From contig JABBOV010000006.1 of NCBI GenBank assembly GCA_012927625.1, positions 124,001-188,000 of the forward strand: a stretch of DNA of 64,000 nucleotides, given 5' to 3'. The DNA is from Glaciimonas sp. (lineage in GTDB: Bacteria > Pseudomonadota > Gammaproteobacteria > Burkholderiales > Burkholderiaceae_D). Under the pieces are notes generated by a model, which had not been told where the DNA came from, made no database searches, and saw only the letters and a list, made by a program, of their open reading frames with translations. Positions 1 through 9,557 of the stretch are shown here, piece after piece (position 1 is the stretch's first letter; every line of letters begins with the position of its first letter). Made by a program: the position numbers and the translations under genes.

Positions 1-198
1 ACCGTGAGCCTGATGCAAATGGGTCTTCGCATGGTGCAGCGAGGTGGATCTGGACTCGGCGTCCTGCGCCACGGCATCTTGCAGCGCCACTTTGGATCGC
101 CCCAGCGCATCGCGGATTTCACCTATTACCCAAGACAAAGGGCCGGTATCGGTCCCATCCGGCTGATCGTCCGGGTGCGCGGAAAAAGGGATGCTCAT
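1..198 (-). CDS. pilL: PilL/ChpA chemosensory histidine kinase, N-terminus only (partial)
   Basis: Only the first 66 codons are inside the window; the gene continues past base 1. The start is the ATG at 196-198 on the minus strand. The peptide opens with an acidic/proline stretch and then reads GPLSWVIGEIRDAL and later HLHQAHG, the pattern of the N-terminal helices of PilL/ChpA, the large CheA-like kinase with several Hpt domains that drives twitching motility. It follows pilJ by 50 bp in the same direction, which is the expected last position of a pilGHIJ-pilL operon. The family call is from recognised pattern and context. The kinase and Hpt domains themselves lie outside the window, so their integrity cannot be judged. 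Confidence 0.8.
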   Translation of the reverse strand, partial: MSIPFSAHPDDQPDGTDTGPLSWVIGEIRDALGRSKVALQDAVAQDAESRSTSLHHAKTHLHQAHG

Positions 199-248
199 GC
201 TTGTCTCGCCAGTATGAAGCCGGGCATTGCCCGGCTCAAAGAAAAGGA

Positions 249-2480
249 TCAGGCCGCTACGCGGAAGCGCAACACCGATTTTTTGAGTTCTTCAGCCAGC
301 ACAGACAATTCCTGGATCGACTGCGCGGTCTGCTGTGTGCCGTCTTTGGTCTGCTCGGTCACGACGAGGATGTGCTGGATGGTTTGCGCCACGCTGTTGG
401 CAGAAGTCGCCTGTTGTTCCGTTTCATACGAAATGCCTTGAATCAAATCGGCCAAGCGATTAGAGATGCGACTGATATCGGTCAGTGCGGTGCCAGCCGC
501 ATCTGACAGCTTGGCGCCTTCCACCACGCCCTGCGTCGATTGCTCCATCGCGGCCACCGCGTCGAAAGTATCGGTCTGAATGGTGCGCACCAGCGCGCCG
601 ATCTGCTTGGTTGCCGCACCGGAACGTTCCGCCAGGCGCTGCACTTCTTCCGCCACCACCGAGAAACCGCGTCCGGCTTCGCCGGCCGAGGCTGCCTGAA
701 TCGCAGCATTGAGTGCCAGCACGTTAGTCTGTTCAGTAATGTCGGAAATCAGCTCGGTAATCTCGCCAATCTCTTGCGAAGATTCACCGAGACGCTTGAG
801 GCGCTTGGATGTTTCCTGAATTTGCTCACGAATATCGGTCATGCCCTTGATCGCATTTTCCACTGCTTTCGAACCCTGCTGCGCAGCCGCCACCGACTCC
901 CGCGCCACATCGGCAGACTGGTTCGCCGAGCGCGACACATCGGTAATCTGCTCTGCCATCTGCAATACAGACTGACCGGCATTTTCAATTTCACGCGATT
1001 GCTGCTGCGACATCAGCAGCAAGTCAGCCGACACGCTTTGGGCCTGATTCGACGCTGAAGTCACCTGTTCAGCGGTACTGGTTACCCGCCCAACTAACAA
1101 GCGCAGTTCTTCCACTGTGTAATTGACGGAATCGGCAATTGCGCCGGTTATGTCTTCTGACACGGTAGCTTGTACCGTCAAATCGCCGTCGGCTACTTCC
1201 TGCAATTCATTCATCAAGCGCAAAATGGCGGCCTGGTTCTGGTCGTTTGTGCTTTTTGCCTCTTCTTCATGGCTCTGCGCCAGATGCTGTTGCCGCTCCG
1301 CTTCCAGGCGGCGCGCCTCAGCTTCACGCGCATGGTTCCGGCTATCCTGCAGTAACAGCAAGGCTACTCCGGCCGCCGCGACCAAGGCCGCAAGGCCGCT
1401 CGCGACCAACAACAAGAACGGCCAACCCCAATTACTCTGCTCGACCCGAAAAGCGGTCTGCAAACTGTCGACACGCTGTTTCAAGGTTTCATTTTCATTG
1501 AACAGCAATTGTTCGGCCTGTTTAGCCGCGATGAAATTCTGCAGATTGCCGAGAATCGAGGCAACCGATATCTGATATTCGGCAAACACTTTTTGCAATT
1601 CGGTCAGCTTTACGTGTATTTCCGGGTCTTTATTGGCAGTCAGTTTGAGCACATCGCTACCGTTCAAAAAACCCTCAACAATGTCGCGGAAAGTATTGGT
1701 GTCTTTTCCCAGCAAAAAAGCGGTTTCTGGATTGACCCCTTCGGAAGTCAAAAATTCGCCGGCACTGCGTTCCAGGCGCTGGGTCAGCATCATCAATTGG
1801 CCTGCGATCAGGATTTCCCGCGGAGCAGCGCCGGATTGCACTTTCAGCGCAGCAATTTGCTCGGACAACTCAAGCATCACCGGCGACAGACTGTTCAGAC
1901 TTTCCAGGGTGGCGCCGAAACCTGTCAGCTCTTTTTTCAGTTTCAGGATAGTATCGGCCGCCTTTTCCGAATTGACCCACATTTTCAGGCTTTCCTTGAT
2001 GACGGGCACGACTGCAGCATCCGGCGGTTCGATAGTCGCTCCCCGATAACTGCCGCCAGCAGCTAGTAACTTCAAACTGCTACTGATTTCACGCCGACTG
2101 TCTTCCAGTTGCTTGAACGCTTCACGATTGCCCTGAATTGCGTTTGGCGCTGCCTTGCCGATGCGCTGCGAGTGCATCAGCACCTCGCTGGCAATTTGGT
2201 TCTGGGCTGCGCTTTCTGCCCAATTGTGCATGCTGCTCCAGAGAAAAAATATACTCAACAGGATCGTGGCGCCTACCGAAATCAGCAGTATGCGGATTTG
2301 CCTTTGCAGAGCAAGATGGCCAATCAAGGGTAGTTTGACATCAAGCAGGCGCTCCAGTCCACGGCTCCCGCCACTTGCCGACACCTGCAATCCTGCAGCC
2401 AATGCACCTGCGGGCATAGCGTCCTGTTGCAGATTCTCTTGCTTCTTTTTTAAAGAAAGGAAAGGGTTTTTGAAAACCAT
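249..2480 (-). CDS. pilJ: PilJ, methyl-accepting chemoreceptor for type IV pili
   Basis: Inner-membrane chemoreceptor that feeds the PilL kinase and so controls pilus extension and twitching. The start is the ATG at 2480 (743 residues), chosen because an AGGAG sits about 7 nt upstream; an in-frame start 16 codons earlier lacks this. There is a short cytoplasmic N-terminus, a membrane segment near residues 62-84, a periplasmic helical region typical of PilJ, a second membrane segment near 355-380, a HAMP-like linker, and a long signalling coiled coil. The conserved hairpin tip reads [20 protein letters not shown] and is followed by [18 protein letters not shown]. It lies between pilI (64 bp gap) and pilL. 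No frameshift is seen. Confidence 0.95.
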   Translation of the reverse strand: MVFKNPFLSLKKKQENLQQDAMPAGALAAGLQVSASGGSRGLERLLDVKLPLIGHLALQRQIRILLISVGATILLSIFFLWSSMHNWAESAAQNQIASEVLMHSQRIGKAAPNAIQGNREAFKQLEDSRREISSSLKLLAAGGSYRGATIEPPDAAVVPVIKESLKMWVNSEKAADTILKLKKELTGFGATLESLNSLSPVMLELSEQIAALKVQSGAAPREILIAGQLMMLTQRLERSAGEFLTSEGVNPETAFLLGKDTNTFRDIVEGFLNGSDVLKLTANKDPEIHVKLTELQKVFAEYQISVASILGNLQNFIAAKQAEQLLFNENETLKQRVDSLQTAFRVEQSNWGWPFLLLVASGLAALVAAAGVALLLLQDSRNHAREAEARRLEAERQQHLAQSHEEEAKSTNDQNQAAILRLMNELQEVADGDLTVQATVSEDITGAIADSVNYTVEELRLLVGRVTSTAEQVTSASNQAQSVSADLLLMSQQQSREIENAGQSVLQMAEQITDVSRSANQSADVARESVAAAQQGSKAVENAIKGMTDIREQIQETSKRLKRLGESSQEIGEITELISDITEQTNVLALNAAIQAASAGEAGRGFSVVAEEVQRLAERSGAATKQIGALVRTIQTDTFDAVAAMEQSTQGVVEGAKLSDAAGTALTDISRISNRLADLIQGISYETEQQATSANSVAQTIQHILVVTEQTKDGTQQTAQSIQELSVLAEELKKSVLRFRVAA

Positions 2481-2544
2481 AAAAAAATCTCCTATTGTCA
2501 ATGAAGAGACGACCGGCATGCACAGCAACGCTTGCCAGAATCGC

Positions 2545-3132
2545 TCATAAACCTATTTGTAGAAAGCGGGAGTCCTGCACCAGCGCCGCCACATCGATTT
2601 GCGTCCAGTAGCGGGATTGCGCATCGCGATAGCGCTGTCTAGCCCAGTGCCAAGGCGACAACTCAGATACCTGATCGGGCTCCGGGGCGGGTGTCATCTG
2701 CTGCGGATTATGCAAGCCCAAAACGCGAGGTACCAGCAAACCGCCATGCAACGAAAGCGCGCGCGATAAAACGATAATCCGGCATTCCGCATCAATCGGG
2801 GTGCCCGCATAACCCAGGAAGCGGGGAAGATCGATCACACCCATTAGATTGCCGCGAATGCTCGAGAGGCCGAGATACCAGTCCTGCGTCAGCGGGACTT
2901 TGGTAATCGAGCGCACCGGCATGATTTCACTGGTCTGCCGCAAATCGAACAGGCAGCGCGTATCTCCCAGCATTACGCCTAGCTGATTGACATTACTTTC
3001 CGTGCTGTTTTGCGCAGCTTGCACCCGTTGCGCTAGTTGGGTCTGAAATTCACGTAAGCGAACCCGGCGCGCAAGTGGGCCCGGCTTACCGGCAGATTCA
3101 GCCTGAATGCAAGGCATCAAAGGTTTGTTCAT
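2545..3132 (-). CDS. pilI: PilI, CheW-like adaptor of the twitching chemosensory system
   Basis: A 195-residue cytoplasmic adaptor expected to couple the PilJ receptor to the PilL kinase. The CheW-type beta-barrel core is visible from about residue 55 to 155, with [15 protein letters not shown], then the conserved stretch around [21 protein letters not shown]. The residues after position 160 are less conserved. It lies 9 bp downstream of pilH and upstream of pilJ, the usual CheW slot in the pilGHIJ order. The role is assigned from family and operon position. Confidence 0.9.
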   Translation of the reverse strand: MNKPLMPCIQAESAGKPGPLARRVRLREFQTQLAQRVQAAQNSTESNVNQLGVMLGDTRCLFDLRQTSEIMPVRSITKVPLTQDWYLGLSSIRGNLMGVIDLPRFLGYAGTPIDAECRIIVLSRALSLHGGLLVPRVLGLHNPQQMTPAPEPDQVSELSPWHWARQRYRDAQSRYWTQIDVAALVQDSRFLQIGL

Positions 3133-3141
3133 GAAACAGGT

Positions 3142-3507
3142 TTAGCCAAGCGCAGCAATTTTGGACAACAATTCTTGCGCATTGATAGGTTTGATCAAAT
3201 AGTCGCGCGCACCTTGCCGCAAACCCCAGATGCGGTCGGTCTCCTGATCCTTGCTGGTGCAAATGATGATCGGGATATCCCGAGTTTCGGGGTCGCGAGC
3301 AATCGAGCGCGTCACCTGGAAGCCATTTTTTCCCGGCATCACCACATCCATCAGGATCAACTGCGGCTTGTCGGCCTTAATCATCAATAATGCATCGTCG
3401 CCACTCTCGGCAGTGGATACGGAAAATCCATTTTTGGCCAAGAGGTCGGTAAGGAAGTAACGCTGGGTTGCCGAATCATCAACAATCAAAATTTTTTGAA
3501 TGGACAT
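3142..3507 (-). CDS. pilH: PilH, single-domain response regulator
   Basis: Receiver-only response regulator of 121 residues. The acidic pocket is D10-D11, the phosphoacceptor is D54 (in LMDVVMPG), the switch Thr is T84 and the conserved Lys is K106 (in LIKP). With PilG it is expected to receive phosphate from PilL and set the balance of pilus retraction and extension. There is no output domain. The gene is separated from pilG by only 2 bp. PilH rather than a CheY is inferred from the operon order. Confidence 0.92.
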   Translation of the reverse strand: MSIQKILIVDDSATQRYFLTDLLAKNGFSVSTAESGDDALLMIKADKPQLILMDVVMPGKNGFQVTRSIARDPETRDIPIIICTSKDQETDRIWGLRQGARDYLIKPINAQELLSKIAALG

Positions 3508-3509
3508 TT

Positions 3510-3932
3510 TTACATTCCCTGCTTCAAGAGTGGCTGATCAAGAGTCTGCGCAGTAAGATCGCGCACTGTTTTTAATAAACCGTCTTTGGTAAACGGCTTA
3601 GTCAGGTATTCGGAAGAACCTACCATCGCCCCTCGCGCGCGATCGAACAAGCCATCTTTCGACGACAGCATGACAACAGGCGTGGCGTGGAATTTGGCGC
3701 TTTTTTTGATCAGTGCGCAAGTTTGGTAACCATCCAACCGGGGCATCAGAATGTCGCAAAAGATCAGTGCTGGCTGGTGATCGTTAACTTTCGCCAGTGC
3801 ATCGAAGCCGTCCCCGGCCAGTATGACCTCATAACCAGCCTGCCCCAAAAATATCTCTGCGGAGCGACGAATGGTGCTGCTGTCATCAATTACCATGATT
3901 TTCAATTTGCCATCCTGTAACGTGGTTGTCAT
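3510..3932 (-). CDS. pilG: PilG, single-domain response regulator
   Basis: First gene of the pil chemosensory operon; 140 residues, a single receiver domain with acidic pair D16-D17, phosphoacceptor D60 (FCDILMP), S90 and conserved K112 (YLTKPF). It has a short N-terminal extension of about ten residues and a short C-terminal tail, as PilG proteins usually do. A GGAG about 8 nt upstream of the ATG supports the start. The 150 bp upstream, before the rubredoxin gene, is AT-rich and probably carries the operon promoter, but no clear -35/-10 pair stands out. Confidence 0.92.
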   Translation of the reverse strand: MTTTLQDGKLKIMVIDDSSTIRRSAEIFLGQAGYEVILAGDGFDALAKVNDHQPALIFCDILMPRLDGYQTCALIKKSAKFHATPVVMLSSKDGLFDRARGAMVGSSEYLTKPFTKDGLLKTVRDLTAQTLDQPLLKQGM

Positions 3933-4086
3933 GATGCCGCTCCGGCCAGCCGTTTGGAAATTCTGTCCAACTGTAACAAAAAATACAGTGCTTTAAAACA
4001 ATACGTTTTACAAGTGACGAATTTTGCAAAATTCAGGCGATAAGTATTGCCGGCACCCGGCAAAATACGCTGGGTGATCATGCCAT

Positions 4087-4269
4087 TCAGAGCGCGACCA
4101 TCTCGAAATCTTCCTTGCGCGCTCCGCATTCCGGGCAGGTCCAGTTCATGGGAACGTCTTCCCAGCGCGTGCCTGCAGCGATGCCTTCCTCCGGCAAACC
4201 CTGCGCCTCGTCATAGACCCAGCCGCAAATCAAGCACATCCATGCCTTGAATTCTTCTTTGTTGCTCAC
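4087..4269 (-). CDS. Rubredoxin
   Basis: Small one-iron electron carrier. The four iron ligands are visible as two CxxC knuckles, CLIC near the N-terminus and CPEC about 30 residues later, with the conserved GWVYDEAQGLPEEGIAAGTR stretch between. The open frame could begin at a GTG at 4278, but the GGAG ribosome-binding site touches that codon. The GTG at 4269 lies 8 nt downstream of GGAG and is preferred, giving 60 residues. The gene is upstream of and codirectional with pilG and divergent from hemL, a common arrangement in Burkholderiales. The redox partner is not known from context. Confidence 0.9.
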   Translation of the reverse strand: MSNKEEFKAWMCLICGWVYDEAQGLPEEGIAAGTRWEDVPMNWTCPECGARKEDFEMVAL

Positions 4270-4322
4270 AGCCGACACTCCATCTAGTAAAATACAAAAT
4301 CCGTTATATTAATCCACCGGTC

Positions 4323-4526
4323 GTGCAAAACCAAACTTCCCCGCTCGTTTTGACTTTTTTAACCTTTGGCCTTTCCGATCCGGCCGACACGATCCGCATT
4401 CGGGCCGACTTGGCTACATTTACGCAGATAGAGTACCGCGTCACATCCATGCTGGACTGGATTCCAGTCATCGCTGCCACGCACATTGTAGACATTCAAC
4501 AAGAATTTGGCCTGCAACAAGCCTGA
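4323..4526 (+). pseudogene. thiD: Decayed N-terminal remnant of thiD (hydroxymethylpyrimidine kinase)
   Basis: A 67-codon frame between the rubredoxin gene and hemL. Its translation begins near SPLVLTF and continues [18 protein letters not shown], which resembles the start of ThiD proteins (PLVLTFG-SDP-x5-I-x-ADL-x-T). A later stretch, THIVDIQQ, matches the following ThiD strand. Against ThiD there is a small insertion near residue 12 and the glycine-rich GGAGI turn has become ADTIRI. The frame then ends, where a real ThiD would run to about 270 residues. thiD commonly sits here, between rubredoxin and hemL, in related genomes. I infer a deleted and eroding gene. The resemblance is by eye only. 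Confidence 0.5.
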
Positions 4527-4579
4527 TCGACAATGCACGACGCTCAATACCACTCCCCACATTTAACCGACTGCTTGCC

Positions 4580-5863
4580 ATGATTTCCAAAAACCAAGAC
4601 CTTTTCGCGCGCGCCCAACTAACCACGCCCGGCGGCGTCAATTCCCCGGTGCGCGCATTCCGCTCGGTGGGCGGTACGCCACGCTTCATTACCCGCGCCG
4701 AAGGCCCCTATTTCTGGGACGCCGACGACTGCCGCTATATCGATTACATCGGCTCTTGGGGCCCGGCCATCGTCGGCCATGCGCATCCCGAAGTAGTCAA
4801 GGCAGTGCAGCAGGCAGCAGCGCGCGGCTTAAGCTTCGGCGCGCCGACCGAAGGCGAAGTGCTGATGGCCGAAGAAATCTGCCGCCTGGTGCCGTCGGTG
4901 GAACAAGTGCGACTGGTATCGAGCGGCACCGAAGCCACCATGAGCGCATTGCGGCTGGCGCGTGGTGCCACCGGGCGCGACAAGATCGTCAAGTTCGAGG
5001 GCTGTTACCACGGCCACGCCGACTCCTTGCTGGTCAAGGCCGGCAGCGGCTTGCTGACCTTCGGCAACCCGACCTCGGCCGGCGTGCCGGAAGATTTCAT
5101 CAAGCACACGCTGGTGCTGGACTACAACAATAGCCAGCAACTGGAAGAGACTTTCAAGTCGATTGGTCATGACATTGCCTGCGTGATTATCGAGCCGGTG
5201 GCCGGCAACATGAATCTGGTGCGCGCCAGTTCCGAATTCCTGCACACGCTGCGCCGCCTGTGTACCGAATATGGCACCGTGCTGATTTTCGATGAAGTGA
5301 TGTCGGGTTTCCGGGTCGCGCTCGGCGGCGCGCAAGCACTGCATGGCATCAGGCCGGATTTGACTGCGCTGGGCAAAGTCATCGGCGGCGGCTTGCCGGT
5401 GGCGGCTTTCGGCGGCCGCGCCGATCTGATGCAGCAGATGGCGCCGATCGGCGCGGTGTACCAGGCTGGCACTCTGTCAGGTAATCCGGTTGCCGTCGCC
5501 GCCGGCATGACCACACTGAAATTGATACAAGCGCCCGGTTTCTATGAGTCGCTCGGGGCACAAACCACCAAACTGGTGCAAGGTTTGACGGCAGCAGCCA
5601 AAGAAGCTGGGGTGACCTTCTGCGCCGACTCGGTCGGTGGCATGTTTGGCATGTATTTCTCTGCCGCGGTACCAACCACCTATGCCGAAATCATGGCTGG
5701 CGACAAAGACAAGTTCAATCTTTTCTTCCACGCGATGCTGGACGCCGGCGTGTACTTCGCCCCGGCTGCTTTTGAAGCCGGCTTCGTCTCGGCGCGACAT
5801 GATGACGCAGTAATCGACACCACTATCACCGCTGCACGCAGAGCCTTCGCGCAACTGGCCTGA
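4580..5863 (+). CDS. hemL: Glutamate-1-semialdehyde 2,1-aminomutase
   Basis: PLP enzyme that converts glutamate-1-semialdehyde to 5-aminolevulinate, the second step of the C5 haem/tetrapyrrole pathway; its partner HemA is encoded at 51104. The length of 427 residues matches the family. The PLP lysine is K266 in [11 protein letters not shown]. Other family marks are [10 protein letters not shown] at the N-terminus, [16 protein letters not shown] for phosphate binding, CYHGHAD, and FDEVMSGFR carrying the Asp that contacts the pyridine nitrogen. The ATG follows directly after the thiD-like remnant. The gene is intact and ends in an intergenic space shared with the convergent corA. Confidence 0.97.
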   Translation: MISKNQDLFARAQLTTPGGVNSPVRAFRSVGGTPRFITRAEGPYFWDADDCRYIDYIGSWGPAIVGHAHPEVVKAVQQAAARGLSFGAPTEGEVLMAEEICRLVPSVEQVRLVSSGTEATMSALRLARGATGRDKIVKFEGCYHGHADSLLVKAGSGLLTFGNPTSAGVPEDFIKHTLVLDYNNSQQLEETFKSIGHDIACVIIEPVAGNMNLVRASSEFLHTLRRLCTEYGTVLIFDEVMSGFRVALGGAQALHGIRPDLTALGKVIGGGLPVAAFGGRADLMQQMAPIGAVYQAGTLSGNPVAVAAGMTTLKLIQAPGFYESLGAQTTKLVQGLTAAAKEAGVTFCADSVGGMFGMYFSAAVPTTYAEIMAGDKDKFNLFFHAMLDAGVYFAPAAFEAGFVSARHDDAVIDTTITAARRAFAQLA

Positions 5864-5874
5864 TAGCGCGCGAG

Positions 5875-5907
5875 CATCTCCAGCCCTCGACAAAGGCGCT
5901 GGAGATG
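5875..5907. terminator. Hairpin after hemL, possible terminator
   Basis: Ten-base arms CATCTCCAGC (5875-5884) and GCTGGAGATG (5898-5907) form a perfect stem with a 13-nt loop, 11 bp after the hemL stop. The following tract (TTCCTTC) is only weakly T-rich, so intrinsic termination would be inefficient; it could instead act as an mRNA 3'-end stabiliser. Confidence 0.45.
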
Positions 5908-5934
5908 TTCCTTCAGCACCATCTATACTGCAAC

Positions 5935-6009
5935 ATGTATTTTTATGTTGTGCAATATATTATTGCGTAAATCGCCATAAAAATACATATACTCCCTTTT
6001 TTTATATTC
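5935..6009 (+). repeat. Intergenic repeat R1 (AT-rich family, 7 copies)
   Basis: Copy 1 of a dispersed AT-rich element. It reads ATACTGCAACATGTATTTTT at the 5' end, has a perfect central stem GCAATA / TATTGC, and closes with ATACTCCC. It lies between the convergent hemL and corA genes and is the shortest copy, at about 75 bp. See the findings for the comparison of all seven copies. Confidence 0.75.
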
Positions 6010-6020
6010 TTTGCCGGCAC

Positions 6021-6989
6021 TCAACGGAGCCAGCCGCGGCGTCTGAAATACCAGAATGGCGTAATCGCCGACGCCAGCATCAGCACCAGCGAAAACGGAT
6101 AACCGAACTCCCAATTCAATTCAGGAAACCAGCCCTTGAAATTCATGCCGTAAATGCTGGCGATCAGGGTCGGCGGCAAAAAGGCGACGCTGGCGACCGA
6201 GAAGATTTTGATGATCTTGTTCTGGTTGATATTGATCAGACCGACGGTGGCATCCATCAGGAAGTTGATCTTGTCGAACAGAAAAGAGGTATGACCGTCC
6301 AGCGATTCGATATCGCGTAAAATCTGGCGCGACTCCTCGAACTGGTCCGCATTCAGCAGGCGACCGCGCATCAGAAAACTGACCGCGCGCCGCGTATCCA
6401 TCATGTTGCGCCGGATACGTCCATTCAAATCCTCCTCTTGCGCGATTGCGTTCAGCGTGGCGGCCGCGTCCTGATCGGTAAATTCCTTTTGCAGCACGCG
6501 CCGGCTGACGTCCTCCAGATTCAGGTAAATCCCTTCCAGCGCATCGGCTGAATACTCGGCATCGGTAGCGAACAGATCCAGCAGCACATCCTTGAAATCC
6601 TCAATCGAACCGGGGCGCGAACGGGCGCGCATCCGCACCAGCCGGAATACCGGCAAATCGTCGTTGTGGACAGAAAACAGCATGTTCTTGGTCAGGATGA
6701 AAGCCACCGTGACGCTGCGCGACGGCCCTTCTTCTTCCTCGATCAGGAAATCGGTGCGCAAATGCAAATCGCCGTTTTCCGCATCGTAATAACGCGCCGA
6801 GGCTTCGATATCCTTGACTTCGTCCTCACCCGGCAAGGTGACTTGATAGATGCTTTTGATCCAGGCCCGCTCTTCATCATTGGTGTCGGTAAGGTCAACC
6901 CATACCGGCTCGATATCGGCCAGGTCGGCCCGCGTATCGATATACACTTGTTTGAGCCGACCATTTTGCAAAACGAAGGCATTAATCAT
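6021..6989 (-). CDS. corA: CorA-family magnesium/divalent cation channel
   Basis: Inner-membrane Mg2+ transporter of 322 residues. The large N-terminal cytoplasmic domain is rich in acidic residues. The C-terminus has two membrane helices, the first ending in the signature YGMNF at the pore mouth and the second beginning near FGYPFSLVLM. The basic tail RRRGWLR is typical. GAGAG lies upstream of the ATG at 6989. The gene stands alone, convergent with hemL and 53 bp downstream of mtgA on the same strand, so it may be its own unit. Selectivity for Mg2+ over Co2+ or Ni2+ cannot be read from the sequence. Confidence 0.93.
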   Translation of the reverse strand: MINAFVLQNGRLKQVYIDTRADLADIEPVWVDLTDTNDEERAWIKSIYQVTLPGEDEVKDIEASARYYDAENGDLHLRTDFLIEEEEGPSRSVTVAFILTKNMLFSVHNDDLPVFRLVRMRARSRPGSIEDFKDVLLDLFATDAEYSADALEGIYLNLEDVSRRVLQKEFTDQDAAATLNAIAQEEDLNGRIRRNMMDTRRAVSFLMRGRLLNADQFEESRQILRDIESLDGHTSFLFDKINFLMDATVGLININQNKIIKIFSVASVAFLPPTLIASIYGMNFKGWFPELNWEFGYPFSLVLMLASAITPFWYFRRRGWLR

Positions 6990-7042
6990 AAATTCTCTCT
7001 GTTATGCCGCCGCGCATACGACGCACGTGTATACGCAGTGCG

Positions 7043-7738
7043 TCACGGCAGTTCCGCCGCTCCCATCCGGCGCAAAATCAGACGCGTGCGTTGCGCCAGA
7101 TATGCGGAGCCGCGATGGCTGTCGTAATAACGCGGGTTGGGCAACATCACTGCCAGCCGCGCGGCTTGACTGGGACTTAAATTGGCTGCGGAAATACCAT
7201 AGTAATGGCGCGCTGCAGCTTCGGCCCCGAACACACCGCTACCCCATTCGACTACATTCAGATAAATTTCAAAAATGCGCTCCTTGCGCATCCAGAATTC
7301 CAGCATGTACGTAATCACCAGTTCCTGCGCCTTGCGAAAATAGCTGCGACTGCCCGACAGGAACAGGTTTTTGGCCAGTTGCTGGGTGATGGTCGAACCG
7401 CCGGCCACCACTCGGCCTTTGCGGGCGTTTTTCTCGTAGGCTTTTTCCAGCGCTGTCCAATCGACGCCCTGATGTTCGGCAAATAGCGCATCTTCAGAGA
7501 CGATGATCGCGCGTTTGAGATTCTTCGAAATCTGCTGGTACGGCACCCATTTTTTCTGGAGCACTGCAGCCGGATCTTTTTCCTGCAACTGCGCCAATTG
7601 CGCGTGCATGAAGCTGGTGGAAGACGGATTAAACACGACCCACAGGCCGATTTGCACAAAATAATACAGTTGCAGCAACAGGATTAGCAAGAACGGAGCC
7701 AGCACCAGCCACCACAGCAATTTACGCAATTTTTTCAT
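7043..7738 (-). CDS. mtgA: Monofunctional peptidoglycan glycosyltransferase
   Basis: GT51-family enzyme that polymerises lipid II into glycan strands. It has 231 residues, one N-terminal membrane anchor (about residues 10-30) and no transpeptidase domain. The catalytic Glu motif is [13 protein letters not shown], followed by [15 protein letters not shown] and the second acidic region [15 protein letters not shown]. The gene starts 12 bp after the aroE stop and is very likely cotranscribed with it. Together with the dcw cluster and mpl this adds to the heavy peptidoglycan content of the window. Confidence 0.95.
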   Translation of the reverse strand: MKKLRKLLWWLVLAPFLLILLLQLYYFVQIGLWVVFNPSSTSFMHAQLAQLQEKDPAAVLQKKWVPYQQISKNLKRAIIVSEDALFAEHQGVDWTALEKAYEKNARKGRVVAGGSTITQQLAKNLFLSGSRSYFRKAQELVITYMLEFWMRKERIFEIYLNVVEWGSGVFGAEAAARHYYGISAANLSPSQAARLAVMLPNPRYYDSHRGSAYLAQRTRLILRRMGAAELP

Positions 7739-7750
7739 TCGAACGCCAGC

Positions 7751-8557
7751 TCAAGCCCGCAGTTGCGCCAACACCAGCGCGGTGTCGGGCCGCACGCCAC
7801 GCCAGAGCAAAAACGATTCTGCCGCTTGCTCGACCAGCATCCCCAGGCCGTCGCGCACGACGGCGCCATGCTGTACTGCAAAGCGCATGAAAACGCTTGG
7901 TTCTTTGCCGTACATCAGATCATAGGCAAAAGTGGCGCGACGGAAGACGTCCGCCGTAATCGGCGGCAGCGTAGCCGATAGGCTGGCCGCAGTGGCATTG
8001 ATGACGATATCGAACGGGCCCTCCAGATCGGCGAAATCGCTTGCCAGAATCGGCCCATCGGCGGCAAATTGTTGCGCCAGAGCCACCGCTTTGGCAGCAC
8101 TGCGATTGGCAATCACCAGCGCAGTCGGGGCCTGCTCCAATAGTGGCAGAATCACCCCGCGGGCGGCGCCGCCCGCACCCAGCAGCAGGATGCGCCGACC
8201 GGCCAGCGGTACGCCGGCATTGCGCACGATGTCGGCTACCAAGCCGACACCGTCGGTGTTGTCGCCCAAGATCGCATCACCGTCGAACTTCAGCGTATTC
8301 ACCGCGCCAGCCGCTTGCGCGCGCGCGCTCAAGCGCGTTGCCAGCGCACATGCTTCGAGCTTGAAGGGCACCGTTACATTCGCGCCCTTGCCGCCGGCGG
8401 CGATGAAAGCCGCTACAGTTTGAGCGAAACCGTCCAGTGGCGCCAGCAAGCGCCGGTAGTCGATATCTTGCCCGGTCTGCCGGGCAAAGTGGGCGTGAAT
8501 CTCAGGCGATTTGCTGTGCTCTATCGGATTGCCGATGACGGCGTATGTATCAGTCAT
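7751..8557 (-). CDS. aroE: Shikimate dehydrogenase
   Basis: NADPH-dependent reduction of 3-dehydroshikimate to shikimate in aromatic amino acid synthesis. The ATG at 8557 begins MTDTYAVIGNPIEHSKSPEIH, the standard AroE N-terminus, giving 268 residues; the upstream 74 in-frame codons are ignored because they overlap the TonB-like gene and are not AroE-like. Visible marks: SKSP substrate loop, NVTVPFK with the catalytic Lys, NTDG, and the nucleotide-binding turn GAGGAARGV. It sits between a TonB-like gene (16 bp) and mtgA (12 bp) in one run. aroQ, the preceding pathway step, is at 15642. Confidence 0.95.
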   Translation of the reverse strand: MTDTYAVIGNPIEHSKSPEIHAHFARQTGQDIDYRRLLAPLDGFAQTVAAFIAAGGKGANVTVPFKLEACALATRLSARAQAAGAVNTLKFDGDAILGDNTDGVGLVADIVRNAGVPLAGRRILLLGAGGAARGVILPLLEQAPTALVIANRSAAKAVALAQQFAADGPILASDFADLEGPFDIVINATAASLSATLPPITADVFRRATFAYDLMYGKEPSVFMRFAVQHGAVVRDGLGMLVEQAAESFLLWRGVRPDTALVLAQLRA

Positions 8558-8573
8558 AGTGCAGTCATAAGAT

Positions 8574-9473
8574 TTAATTGGCAGGCGCGGTAAGCACAGT
8601 TTCCAACGCTTCTTCGCGGGTAAATTTAAAACGGGCAATGACTTCCCACAGATCGTCCTTACCGGCGCTACGCATATTGTCAGGAAAACGGCCGAACGGG
8701 GCGGAACGCCGGACGATTGCCAGCGTGGCGCTGTCGAGGTCCGGGTTGCCGGAACTGCGCTCGACGCGCGGCCCGCCATCCCGCTCGAAAATACTACCGT
8801 CCTGGAATACCGGGATTGAGACCGTCAATTCGCCATACAATTTCTTGCCGTTTTTTTGCGGAAAATTCAAAGTGCCGATCTTTTCAATGCGTTCCTGCAG
8901 CGCCTTGTAATACATCGCATAGCCGACTCCGCGAGTACTCGGCGTGATCTGGGTGCGCTTCGGTCGCTTGTTATAGTCTTCGATATTCTTGGCGATTTCA
9001 GCTTCCATGCGCGCAATGATCTTGGCGCTGTCCAGCAAATCCGCGCCCTGCGGCTCGGTTGGAACTTCCTGCGGCTTGCCCTTGTCTTTTTGCGCCTGCA
9101 TTTGAAATACGTTGTCTTTTTTCTGCAGTTGGGTCATCAGCTTTTTTTGCTGCACTTCCAACTCTGCTTGCTTACGTTTGGCCGCCTTCATGCTTTGGCC
9201 ATCCTCGGTTTTGTGCAAATCCGGCAATGGCGATTTGGCGCGCCCTTTATCCGCATTGCCGCCGCCGTCCAGGTTGGCTTGCGCAAGCGCCTCGGCCTTG
9301 AGCGGCGCCTTGTCGTGACGGGCGTTAACCAAAATCACTTCCAGGCCGGGATCGGCCGGCGCAAAGCGCAGTGCTTGCGGCGCAGCGAAATTCACCGCCA
9401 ACAAGCCGCCATGCAGCAGCACCGACACGGCGATAGCCCAAGAGAACGGGGTAAATTTATCGAAAAATTTCAC
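8574..9473 (-). CDS. TonB-like periplasm-spanning protein
   Basis: About 299 residues with one N-terminal membrane anchor (FSWAIAVSVLLHGGLLAVNF region), a long charged, Lys/Gln/Ala-rich linker with coiled-coil character (about residues 70-150), and a C-terminal TonB-type domain containing GELTVSIPVFQDGSI and FGRFPDNMR. It probably transmits energy to outer-membrane receptors or acts as a structural TonB/TolA-like protein; no ExbB/ExbD or receptor gene is nearby. The start is uncertain. The frame can open at a TTG at 9497 or a GTG at 9473, neither with a good ribosome-binding site; GTG is preferred because the anchor then begins at once. Confidence 0.8.
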   Translation of the reverse strand: MKFFDKFTPFSWAIAVSVLLHGGLLAVNFAAPQALRFAPADPGLEVILVNARHDKAPLKAEALAQANLDGGGNADKGRAKSPLPDLHKTEDGQSMKAAKRKQAELEVQQKKLMTQLQKKDNVFQMQAQKDKGKPQEVPTEPQGADLLDSAKIIARMEAEIAKNIEDYNKRPKRTQITPSTRGVGYAMYYKALQERIEKIGTLNFPQKNGKKLYGELTVSIPVFQDGSIFERDGGPRVERSSGNPDLDSATLAIVRRSAPFGRFPDNMRSAGKDDLWEVIARFKFTREEALETVLTAPAN

Positions 9474-9557
9474 GAATAGCGGGGTATTAAGTGGCAAAGA
9501 ATGGGGATTTTACGGCACACGCCGCACCAGCGCGAACGGATCTGTAATGTACCTGCA

